DNA from: Pomphorhynchus laevis
Taxonomy: Eukaryota > Acanthocephala > Palaeacanthocephala > Echinorhynchida > Pomphorhynchidae
DNA length: 64,000 nt
Direction of reading: 5' to 3'
Assembly: GCA_012934845.2 (NCBI GenBank)
Contig: WNNJ02003692.1
Coordinates: 62,001-126,000 of the forward strand
Position 1 is the stretch's first letter, and each line of letters starts with the position of its first letter. Both the position numbers and the translations under genes were made by a program. Of this stretch, positions 23,130-33,204 are shown one piece after another. Under the pieces are notes generated by a model. It made no database searches and was not told the DNA's origin. It worked only from the letters and a program-made list of their open reading frames with translations.

Positions 23130-24640
23130 AATGACAAATAATAAAACGGGTATAAATGCTATAGCATAACAGGTCCTCATGATGACCTCTAATCCTTATA
23201 CTTATTCCTATATATTATTATTTATTAGTCAATTCATAAAAATTGACTTTTATTTTGAATTTCAATTTTAAATTTTAACTTTATATAAATTATATATATT
23301 ATTATTAAATTATTTTATAAATGATCACAAAAATTATCATAAAGATGGACTTTTATTTTAAATTTTAATTATAAATTCTATAGTTATATAAATATAAATT
23401 GTATAAAATCTTATATAATCATTTATTATTTATATTTATTTGTCTTTATTTTTAATTTATAAATAATATAAGATACTTATACTCAGTTAGCTGATCTGGA
23501 TGGATGATAAACCATAGATGATAAAGCTAAGATACTAGATAATCAAATTAAACTATAAACCATAGATGACTAACCTAAGATACTAGATAATCAATAAATT
23601 TTAACTTGATATAAATATTAATTGAAAAAATGTAATTATTTATTATTTATTTTTATCTTTATTTTTAATTTGTAAAAATATAAATGTAATAAGTATAATA
23701 ATATTTATTATATATAATAAATATATAAATACAATATAAACATACATTGTATAAAATTTTCTTTAATTATTAATTATTTATCGTTATTTTTGTTGACGAT
23801 ATAATTATCAAATATTTATTAACTGAATTACTTTTTCATAAATCCTTCATATTATCAAAAATTGACTGATTTCATCTCAATATAATTGGAGAAGTCATTG
23901 TTATGTATTTGGCACCGCTGTTATGTTGGATTTAGGAATAAGGGCTAAACCCAATAACATAGCAGTTCCTCCTGATGACCTCTAATACTTATTCTGATAC
24001 ATGTCCTATTATTTATTATTTTATTCATAAAAATTGACTTTTATTTTAAACTTCAATTTTAAATTTTTAACTTGATATAAAAATAAATTATACAAAATCT
24101 TATATAATTATTTTATTATTTATCATTATTTTTATTTATATACCGTATGAAATACGTAGAGTCAGTTATCTGTTCTGATTCATACTAAATAATAAAAAGA
24201 TTATTTAATAACTTAAATAATAAGGTATTAAATAACTTTTATTTTAAATTTCAATTTTAAATTTTAACTTGATATAAATTGTAAAATCTTATATAATTAT
24301 TTAATTATTTATCGTTATTTTTATTTTAAATAAAATACGTATACTCAGTTATCTTATCCATTTAAGGAGATCCGCTTGACAATACAAAAAGAATTTATTA
24401 TATATCACATAAAATACGTAGACTCAGTTAGCTGATCTGACACTCGTCCAAAAAAACGCAATTTTTTGAATTTTCAACAAGTTTACAAGTCTATCGTCAG
24501 ATATAAATTGTATAAAATCTTATATAATTATTTATTATTTATCTTTATTTTTATTTTAAATAAAATACGTATACTCAGTTATCTTATCTATTTAAGGAGA
24601 TCCGCTTGACAATACAAAAAGAATTTATTATAGATTTGCA
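23130..24640 (+). repeat. Field of solo Naiad tails
   Basis: At least four tail copies in plus sense: about 23140-23500 (CATGATGACCTCTAATCC ... ACTCAGTTAGCTGATCTGG), 23905-24185 (with the stem CTGTTATGTTGG ... AACATAGCAG), 24235-24360 and 24500-24590, each ending ACTCAGTTA(G/T)CTGATC-like. No coding sequence is attached. 23500-23590 has a duplicated ACCATAGATGA(T)AA(G)CTAAGATACTAGATAATC segment. Confidence 0.8.
24270..24633 (+). repeat. 130-bp direct duplication, offset 230 bp
   Basis: 24270-24403 and 24500-24633 share the tail end plus unique flank (TTTAAGGAGATCCGCTTGAC at 24361 and 24591), so flank and tail were duplicated together rather than inserted twice. Confidence 0.8.
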
Positions 24641-26039
24641 ATTTCCAACATTCGAATCATCATTAGACGTTTGGAAAGAGAAAAAATAAAGATAAATCGT
24701 AAATTATCCGTGTTTAGGTCGAATTTTACATAAATTATAGAATATATAAGGAATGTGTTGCTCTTGATATGCAAGCAGTGATAGTGTCTACTATTGGGCT
24801 GTTTGACACAGCTTTCTCGAGTAGAAATTACTAACACATGACAGGAGTATTTAATAAAAACGAGCTGTTTAAAACAATATAAGTAGTCCATAAAATGTTA
24901 AACTAAAGAACACTTCACGTTAGAATTAAGATCAAAGGAAAGTAACCTCTAAAAAATGAAGGCAAATACAAAAAATATTTACCACATTTACACTAGTTTA
25001 TATCGTGCATCTATCAGAGAAATATATTTATTACTTGATTAAATCTAATGCTAGATAGACTTATTTTAGTAATAGAAAAATATTTATTTTTTAGCAAATA
25101 AATTGATCACGTTATAACTTTAATATAAACTTTAGCAGGTCAAAATTGTAAGGATCGTAAATAGATACTGGTTTTCCATACTGTGCCACAGTTTTGATCT
25201 CTATGATCAGTTGAAACTTTTATATTTCTAAATAAAATGAGAAAATATCAACTTTATGATACGGAAGAATTTGATGAAAAAAATTCAATAGTGTAAAATG
25301 TAATATTTTTTAAAAAACTTGGAAGCCCTAAACCGAAAAGGCAGCAAAACCTTGTCTACATATTATACAAAAAAAATTTAGCTAAAGATTAATATTGTGA
25401 TTAATCATTATGTTTTCTCCATCCGGATGTCTAATTGATTGTAATGTTTAGAATGGAAAATTTTCAAAAATTTACTTTTTGCATTACAAAGTGGTTCTTG
25501 ACAATTATACAAAACATCATACCACACAAAATACATTATAATATAATGCTAATATACTGTACAAATAAATACATTAAATTCAATTGTTGTATATATTCAA
25601 TTCTGTATATTTTATAGCGTTTTAGTTTTAATTCTTAATTTAAAAGTATTGATTTTAGTAATTTTATTAATTTTAATTCTCACAGCCTAAAAGCTAAAAA
25701 CCTAAGCATAAACTAAACGATAATTTGATCATAAAAATTACTATTGTTTATAAATTTTTTATTATTTAAAACAGTTCTATGAATACAGTGTCCGTGATCA
25801 GAGAAAAATTACGTTATCTTTATCACAAAATTAAATATTTATTTCTTGAAGAGCTTTGGGTATTTGCAACATTTTCAATTCATATATACCCGTGTGTTAC
25901 TGCACCGTATATACAGATAATTCGGGAAAATTTCTTAATAAATAAAGGTTTTCTTAAAAATTATTAGTGAAGAAGTTCAGAACACAAAAACTATCAGGTA
26001 AGATCTATAATCATCATCCGTATATTTAATTGTCTTCAA
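24641..26039. other. Gene-free stretch
   Basis: Contains several frames of 60-87 codons on both strands with AT-driven composition and no recognisable family. No repeat relation noticed. Confidence 0.5.
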
Positions 26040-26265
26040 CTTATCTTACGGCATCAGGTCCGGTGGAATCTGAGCCCCACAGCCAATCCAACACGCCGAT
26101 CTTCGACTGAACCACCCGGGTCTTTCACCCATATCCGAAGAGTCCAATCTAGGCGGACTATGCTGGGTAATCGAGAGACGGGAAAAATTCTCAAAGTATT
26201 ATCAGTCTTTATCAATCTAGGCGGACTATGTAGGGAATGATACTGCATCTATTCAATTGTAAATA
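26040..26265 (-). mobile_element. 3' end of I/Jockey-type LINE (copy A)
   Basis: Encodes the last residues of the same ORF2 as the copies at 26870 and 29938 (VSRLPSIVRLDW) and continues into the 3' UTR with the tRNA-like segment (26068-26126). Everything upstream is missing. AATCTAGGCGGACTATG is duplicated at 26145 and 26215. Confidence 0.75.
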
Positions 26266-26869
26266 TCACATTAGTTGAGCGATCTTATATTGTTCTATTT
26301 GTTTCCGCTAAGTAGTATTCGGGATGACTGCTTCGATTATTATAACATCAATTTTATGCTCTGAATTTTCGAATACATAAGATGCAGCAATTTCCTTTCA
26401 TATTCTACTGGCTTTTAAATCTACTCTTTGGCAATTCATTCTTATATTAATCTGATTTACAGTTTCGCCGACTTACTAATTGTTACATGTTTTACATGTG
26501 TATAGGTATACAACGGATTTGGACTTACAGCAGTAATCACCTTTTACCTGATAGTCTAGTCCTCTTACCGTGATTATAAACCTTTTAGTTGCTACCATGT
26601 CCTCACATCATAGATATATTTGAACCCCACACTTTCGACTCTCTCTGTTGAATCTCGCGTCACTCAACTCACTATTAAGTATACTGCGTACGTTCTTACT
26701 TTTACTGTATACAAGTATTATTGGAGCATATTCCCGGTTACTGGTTCATAGCTTGATGATAGTAATATTAATGGTTTTCTTTAATACAATATAATTAAGT
26801 CATCATAACAATAAAAAATTTAGACAAGTCAAAAAAGTCAAAATCTGGAGCAATTGCCTTTATTGACAT
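26266..26869. other. Gene-free stretch
   Basis: No gene, element or repeat relation seen. Confidence 0.45.
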
Positions 26870-29258
26870 CAATCGTCTTCCTTCTTCTATTTACGGCCTC
26901 ATGTCCATAGGGATATGAGCCCCCAACCGATACAACACGCCGCTTACCGACTGAACTACCCGGGGTCACTAAGCCCCCCCCCGAAGAATCCAGTCGGCGC
27001 GGACTATGCTGGGTAAACGAGAGACCAGAAGCTTAAGAAACCTTAGCCTTTGATCAGGGGGACGTTCTCTCGAAAAGAAGACTAATCCCGAGATAGCCCA
27101 GGTGCCCCAAAGGCGTACTTGGGTTTTCCATTTCAATAACAGATGTTGAGCCCGTTTCAGAGCAACCCTAGCTTTCTTCAGGATACGTTTTAGTCTATCC
27201 AGGTCAGCTTTCGCCGAACAGTTCACCGTCACGGTGAACCCCAGGTATTTTACTCGACTTGTAAAAGTGGGAAGCGGTTAAGAGCCAAGTAAAGAGGAGA
27301 GCGCAGAGAGTGCTGATCTCCTAAGTTTTTGCTTTGTAGCATGGGTGCCATGAAAGACGACAACCTGCGATTTAGCCGAGTTTAAAATAATATTGGATGG
27401 TGGAAACTGGTTTTTAATCTTAACACAAAACGGCTGATGTCAGAGACTACGTCTTTACACCTGTGTCCAGTGAACAGGGCTGTGGTGTCATCAGCGTACA
27501 CCACTAGACGTTGATCGCGTTTAAATATTTTGAAAAGATTTATGGAAGCAGCAAGATATAAGATAGGAGAAAGAGGGGAACCTTGAGGCACACCCGTAAA
27601 ATGGAAAACTGACGCGCATCAGGGTCGTCTTCATAGTAAAAACGCTTGGTGTACAGCAGGATCTCCACTCTGTTCACAATTCTCACAGGCAACCCGAGGG
27701 ACCTGAGAGAAGAGATCACAAAGGGAATGGAGATGCGGTCAAATGCAGCAGAAAAGTTAAATAAAAAAAACAGCCCAACTAGACGATGGCTATTACCCGG
27801 CAAAACTGGTCCACCTCACCAACTGCTAAATGGACCGAGCGACCTTTGACGAACCCATGAGAACCTGGAGGGATCAAATTACGCCTACTTAAATAGTCGC
27901 GAATTTTACGGACAAGCGCTTTTTCGTAAATGAACACGAGGGCATTTTGAATCGAAATGGGTCGCAGATCTTCAGGGCATTAGCAGGATTTCTTCTTAGG
28001 AATAAAAACACGTTTACTAATATTGATGCATTCTACATCGGATTCGGAGGCTAGAAGCATTGTGACAACCACCTCCGTTCTCTGTCCGTCTGTCAAAAGC
28101 TGACAGACCCGAGAAGAAAGTGGAGCGACGGATTTAGAGGTGCCCTTGGAGTGGACCCCAGGAGTTCAGGATATCCGTAACAGATAGATCCCTACTCCTG
28201 AAGTTACACCAAGGCAGGATTGGTTGAGGTGATTGAGTGGCTCCATAGTTGTGTAGGGCTAGTGACTCCTCCAAAACTTTGTCAAGGCCTATCTTACCTA
28301 TCCAACCCAATGCCCTATCCTTCCAACACACAAACTTCTCCTTCCTGAATATCTTCCAGAAGGAAGACTGAGACGGGTTAAGACGAGCAATATTCGTCTT
28401 ATCCATACTCAGCTGGAACCTATATCTAGTACTCCAGTATTCATTCGAGAGTGTTTGTCTGGCGGAAGCAAAGAGATTAGGAAGGTTCAGCAATTTAGCT
28501 AGGACATTGAGTTTTGTCGGAGTGGGATTGTATAAGCGACCTTTATAGGTAGTCGATAAAATCGCGGTAGCTTGCGAAAAGAAGTAGGCATTGAATACGG
28601 TTAAACTCTCATTTCTTATTCTGGGGAAGAGCTGGATAGCCGCCTGAAAGAAGGCCACTCTGATCGGATCAAAGTAAAACCTCCTCAGCAACGTATCATC
28701 TTCTATCCTCCAACGAATGAGGTCATGAGAGGTAGTTAACTGTTGACGCGACTGCTCGGTGCACAGGCGTTTAAGCAACCACCTCGAGTGAATCAGTAAA
28801 ATGTCGCGGATTGAATTTGATGATGTGCACTGAAAGGTAAGGGCTGGTGGTTTGTGAATAAAGTAATCGCTCCTGGCTCTGCGAAGTGACGCGTTGATCC
28901 AACGACCAGTTCTGTCGTTGAAGTCCTAGTATCATGTCATAGCCGCTGTCGATAATACAATCCAGGATGTCACGATTCTTGTGGATCTCCCCTGGACGAA
29001 TGTAAACATTGGCTAGACTGAGGCGTTTACCGTTCTTACTAAATGAAACTACCAGACAAGACAGGGCTGGACATGTGTAGTTAGCAAGAGGGAAGACCTT
29101 ATGGATAACTTAACTAAGGTCAAGTCCTTGAGATGAAGCGTCTCCTTAAGGACTATAACATCTGCGTCTCTACCAGATAGAAGTCTAAGTGTAAAATCAC
29201 CTCCCGAATTCCACTGAAAGATATTCAGTGAAAAAGGCTCACGAGCACTCTGCATTGT
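26870..29258 (-). mobile_element. I/Jockey-type LINE copy B, ORF2 and 3' UTR
   Basis: ORF2 begins at about 29255 with an APE endonuclease start (FSLNIFQWNSGG, then SGRDADVIVLKET; LANVYIRPGEIH about 29000), much shorter than a normal endonuclease domain, then a connector (28778-28134) with WKIFRKEKFVCWKDRALGWI, and RT: NALVFIYEK-type block near 27930, FNFSAAFDRISIPFVI (motif A), MPQGSPLSPILYLAA (motif B), LVVYADDTTALFTG (motif C), and a C-terminal basic domain ending VSRLPSIVRADWILRGG at 26975. The 3' UTR (26870-26968) holds a tRNA-like segment. Frame changes near 27240, 27390, 27600 and 28080. Codon composition is GC-richer than the surroundings, so the element is younger or came from elsewhere. 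Confidence 0.85.
26911..26965 (-). other. tRNA-like segment in LINE 3' UTR (copy B)
   Basis: Minus strand: A-box-like TAGTTCAGTCGGTAAGC and, 17 bases on, B-box-like GGGGCTCATATCCC. No foldable acceptor or anticodon arm, so it is not a working tRNA gene. Confidence 0.6.
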
Positions 29259-29937
29259 GATGGACTAGTTGCAATTAGGGATTGTTAACCTAGACCGAGC
29301 TAGGAGCGGGAAGGTTTCTCTTCCCACCACCAGCTTCATCCAGAGGAGGCACTTGCCACGGGGCAGCATCTTCATTTCCCCTACGCTACTTCTGTTGGTT
29401 AAGCTTACCGATTTTTAACGGGGGGGGGACGGCTGAGCCGAACCCCCCTTCCTTTTTGACTTTTTCGCTGGAGCAGGCACGGAAGCCGGGCTAATAAACA
29501 TATTGGCCACGGTATTTATTATTAACTGCTCAATTTGCTTCATGAAGGTCTCGGATTTGAGATCTGAGTATAGTTTAGAAACTGGGGCACTGGATGCCAC
29601 CTTAGAAAAGGACTCTTTTTGGAGCATCGGCCCTTGAAACCTACTAAGGTAAGATTTAAATTGGGGGAATTTTCTTGCCAATGCCGATGCGACTCTCCGT
29701 AGTTGAGGCATTTTGCGGGGTTCAGACAAGGTGAGTCAGTGGAGCATTCAAGTTGCCCAATTTGCCGCAGCAAGCCGCTGCACTGCAGCTGGAGGGCCTG
29801 TGCCCCCATTTACGGCACCGGCTGCAGTGCGGGTATGTAAACTCTTCCGTTGAAACAATCGAAAATCTCAGGTTAAATCCCAAGAATTGGTTAAAATGTG
29901 ATTTAGTCAATACTTCAGCTTGCCTCACAGGAACAAG
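29259..29937 (-). mobile_element. I/Jockey-type LINE copy B, ORF1 with CCHC knuckle
   Basis: Two overlapping minus frames form the C-terminal part of ORF1: SRCRKWGHRPSSCSA (Cys-x2-Cys-x4-His-x4-Cys zinc knuckle, around 29825-29860) and then the frame 29729-29415 with PKSYLSRF-like and SKLYSDLKSETFMKQIEQL segments and a basic end KKSKRKGG. The ORF stops 160 bp before ORF2, a normal two-ORF layout. The knuckle binds element RNA in such proteins. The N-terminal part is missing because copy C begins at 29938. Confidence 0.75.
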
Positions 29938-31098
29938 CACTTTCTTCTCGGGTATGTCAGCTTTTGACAGCCGGATAGAGAACGGAGGTGGCCGTCACAA
30001 CGCTTCTAGCCTCTCAACCCGATGTAGAATGCATCAATATTAGTAAACGTGTTTTTATTACTAAGAAGAAATCCTGCTCATGCCCTAAAGATCAGCGACC
30101 CATTTCGATTCAAAACGCCTTCGTGCCCATTTACGAAAAAGCGAATGCCCGTAAAATCCGCGACCATTTAAGTAGGCGTAATTTGGCCCTTCCTGGTTTT
30201 CATGGGTTCGACTTTTCTGCTGCATTTGACCGCATCGCCATTCTTTTTGTGATCTCTTCTCTTAGGTCCCTCGGGTTGCTAGCGAGAATTGTGAACAGAG
30301 TGGAGATTCTGCTTTATACCATGCGATTTTACTACGAAGACGACCCTGATGAGCGTCAGTTCTACCCTATCACGGGTGTGCCTCAAGGATCCCCGCTTTC
30401 TCCTATCTTAAATCTTGCTGCCTCCGTTAACCTATTCAAAATATTTAAACGAGAACAACTTCTAGTGGTGTACGCTGATGACACCACAGCCCTGTTCACT
30501 GGACACAGGTTAAAGACGTGGTCTCTGACATCAGCACTCTCGGCGCTCTCTTCCATATTTGCCTCTGAACCACTTCCTACTTCACAAGTCGAGTAATATA
30601 CCTGGGGTTCACCGTTTCGGTGAACTGGTCGGCGAAAGCTGACCTGGATAGACTAAAACGTATCCTGAAGATAGCTAGGTGGGCTCTGAAACGGTCCCAG
30701 CATCTGTCGTTGAAGGGGAAAATCCAGGTGCGCCTTTGGGGCACCTAAGCTATCTCGGGATCAGTCTTCTTCTCAAGAGGACGTCCCCCAGAGCAAAGGC
30801 TAAGGTTTCTTAAGCTCCTCGTCTCTCGTTTACCCAGCATAGTCCGCGCCGATTGGATTCTTCGGGGGGGGGTGAAAGACCCCGGGTGGTTCAGTCGGAA
30901 GGCGGCGTGTTGGATCGGTTGGGGGCTCAGATCCCCATGGATTTGAGGCCATAAAAAGCTGGAAGAAGAGGGAAAGATTATGATAAACCGAAGAAGTTTT
31001 TTTGGTTGACTGTTCGAAGTTTTTGTTTGACTATTGACTGTAAATACTCTTCCTTTTGTGTTGTTATGTAACAAAATCATTTATTTATTTATTTATAC
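29938..31098 (+). mobile_element. I/Jockey-type LINE copy C, RT to 3' end
   Basis: Same family as copy B, opposite strand. The match begins abruptly at CACTTTCTTCTCGGGT and runs through PKDQRPISIQNAFVPIYEK, FDFSAAFDRIAILFVI (motif A), VPQGSPLSPILNLAA (motif B), LVVYADDTTALFTG (motif C), the C-terminal domain (about 30600-30870) and the tRNA-like 3' UTR (30884-30940). It ends in a (TTTA)n run at 31080-31098, which may be the element's tail. About 90 percent like copy B by eye. Frameshifts near 30500 and a stop at about 30750. Confidence 0.85.
30884..30940 (+). other. tRNA-like segment in LINE 3' UTR (copy C)
   Basis: A-box-like TGGTTCAGTCGGAAGGC (30887-30903) and B-box-like GGGGCTCAGATCCC (30922-30935), at tRNA-like spacing; the latter forms a 4-5 bp stem with a 7-8 base loop. 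Present in all three copies of the family. Confidence 0.65.
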
Positions 31099-31559
31099 TC
31101 AGCTATAAAAATTGGCCGATTATCGTGCTCATTGCTTTTATTTTTCACTTCTAAGATATACCGGCGCATTTTCCCACTTCCCAGAGTTGCCTATCTATCT
31201 GCAAGTAGCTATATCCACGACTATAAATTTCTTTTTGTAGATTGCTAAACGCAATCTCAAACTGCTTTTGTGTCGAACGAATTTCTTAGTTCTTATTGCC
31301 TCATTGCAAATATGCATTTTCTTTAGTTTGGTAAAATGAGCTGACCCCTCATAAATAAATGTTATTAACCAACTGAATTTTTGTACGTACACGTATGTCA
31401 TTCATTATAACTGTTTTTGTAGAAGTAAAAATCTAAAAAATCACATGGCTTGATATGTGCGTTATTAAATCATAATTCCGGGTATTTAAGAAAATCTAGT
31501 TTTATTTATTAATTTATTCCGAGTATTCGTTGAATTGACCGATAAACCTTTGTAAGGTA
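31099..31559. other. Spacer
   Basis: No supported gene; a minus frame at 31195-31401 is not recognisable. Confidence 0.4.
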
Positions 31560-32010
31560 TTAAATTTATAGCTCCACATAACAAAAATATCATATACATA
31601 GGTCACCATATGCTAAATTTCAACTTTGTGTTGCGATAAATGATTCCTTAATAAACGCAACGTATAGACCAACGTATGTCGGTCCAACACAACTGTCCAT
31701 CGCTGTACCAAACTCTTACTTATATGGTATTGAACTCAAAGGTATTCGACTGTTCTACGATACACATCAATTCACACATTATATTAATATGATTTTCCTT
31801 CTCTGCACTAATGGTAGGATGATATTTTATTGCATGAACGCTATTGCTTAATTCTATCGATGTATAGAGCGATTCGATATCAATTGTGCAAATGATTGAT
31901 CCAGCTTTAAGGATGTTCTTGCAACCTTTGAATTGTCTTACACAATCATCCGTACTAACAATTACAGATGAAGATTTTTTCATTGATGGGTAAAGTTGAT
32001 CGTAGAAATA
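31560..32010 (-). mobile_element. Canonical Penelope-like RT fragment
   Basis: Minus frames encode IICTIDIESLYTSIELSNSV (the DVxSLYTxIP-type motif A of Penelope/Poseidon RTs), then NTFEFN and, in another frame, EFGTAMDSCVGPTYVGLYV (motif B, QxxGTAMG type). The sequence is not like the Naiad RT nearby and is not AT-biased, so this is a second, older Penelope lineage. Broken; no endonuclease seen. Confidence 0.7.
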
Positions 32011-32257
32011 TCTCGACAGTTTATGTTATCGTGTCCAATTTCTAATTATCGGTCAATCAGGACATGGTTATATGACTACTTTTGCATTTGGCAATAAATA
32101 CGTAAAACATAGATTCGAATTCGATACCACTAGTCGTTTAATTTATGATAAGATTATAAATTAAAAGTAATAATTCATAATTGCTTAGGTTAATATAATA
32201 AATTAATTTATTATAATTAATAAATTAATAATAAATTAATTTATTTAATTATGATTA

Positions 32258-32395
32258 AATTAAACTTTGACACTGTTTAAATATATATTATTATATATTC
32301 TAGATATAAACCCATTTTGACTTTTGAGTAAACCTTGCATTTGATTCTATTTACATCAATTTACTCGAAATTTTCTTTATCAGTGGAGCAAATTA
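32258..32395 (+). mobile_element. Candidate left terminal repeat piece of Ty3/Gypsy fossil
   Basis: About 115 bp resemble 38524-38635 in the same orientation (both with ACTTTGACACT, TATATATTCTAGAT, CTTGCATTTGATT). The Naiad nest at 32402-35860 lies between this piece and the fossil's coding part, so the element was split by later insertions. Confidence 0.6.
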
Positions 32396-32401
32396 AATCA
32401 G

Positions 32402-32770
32402 CTAGCTGAGCCTACGTATTAAATATAATTATAAAATAAACAAAACATAATAATGCTAAATCAAAATTTAATAATTAAATAATAAAATTAATAATTGTTT
32501 TTAGATTTTCTATAATTTAAATCAAGTTAAAAAAATGAAATTTAAAATAAACGTCATTTTTATGAATTGACTAATAAATAACAGACGTTGTATTAGAATA
32601 AGAATTAGAGGTCATCAGGAGGAACTGCTATGCTATCAGGTTTCGGCCCCTAACTCATCTACCCAACATAGCAGCGGGGCCAAATACATGCTAATGATGT
32701 ATTTCCTCTGATAAAACTATCTAGTATCTTATTCTACTACAAAGTATATTATTTATTATCCATCCATAAA
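32402..32770 (-). repeat. Naiad 3' tail (full), reverse strand
   Basis: Reverse complement of 20945-21330 with few differences, following the minus-strand Naiad. Starts with the end signature (CAGCTAGCTGAGCCTACGTA) and includes the stem-loop at 32625-32680. Confidence 0.88.
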
Positions 32771-32784
32771 AATTTCCCACTTAA

Positions 32785-33195
32785 GAGTTTAAATTTATTC
32801 TTTATATTATTGTGCTGATTTATATGTATTAAAATTTTCTGTTTAATGTTATTTTTATAGTAACCTAGTTTTAAATATGTATCTATTAAATTATATATAT
32901 TGTAATTTTTTTATTTTATCAAATATATAATCTTTCAAAATTTTATCCTTAGATTTATTTATGCTTTTGCTTTTAATCATCTCTTCAAAGTAATCGTCAT
33001 TATTATTTAATCTATATGTATACCCTTTTGATAGTATTTTCCTTAATTCATTGTTTTCAATTAATTCTAGATTATGAGTGCATATATGTTCATTTATTTT
33101 ATCAAAATTAAGATTTTTGCAATGACATTATGTATCTATAAAGTTTCTAATATCATCGTTATATATTGATTTCAATTATTTATTATAATTACAAA
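32785..33195 (-). mobile_element. Internally deleted Naiad derivative
   Basis: Read leftwards: a linker segment with the CxC motif (here C-H-C, near 33120) and the start of the RT N-terminal region, joined directly to the last about 110 bp of the RT C-terminus and the tail at 32770. Nearly the whole RT is absent. It stands head-to-tail behind the larger copy, as expected for the partial tandem units (pseudo-LTRs) of Penelope-like elements. Confidence 0.7.
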
Positions 33196-33204
33196 TTTTT
33201 AGTA

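Noticed and set aside
30884-30940. A functional tRNA gene
   Set aside because: Boxes A and B are present but acceptor and anticodon arms do not pair, and the segment is tied to the LINE 3' end in three copies.
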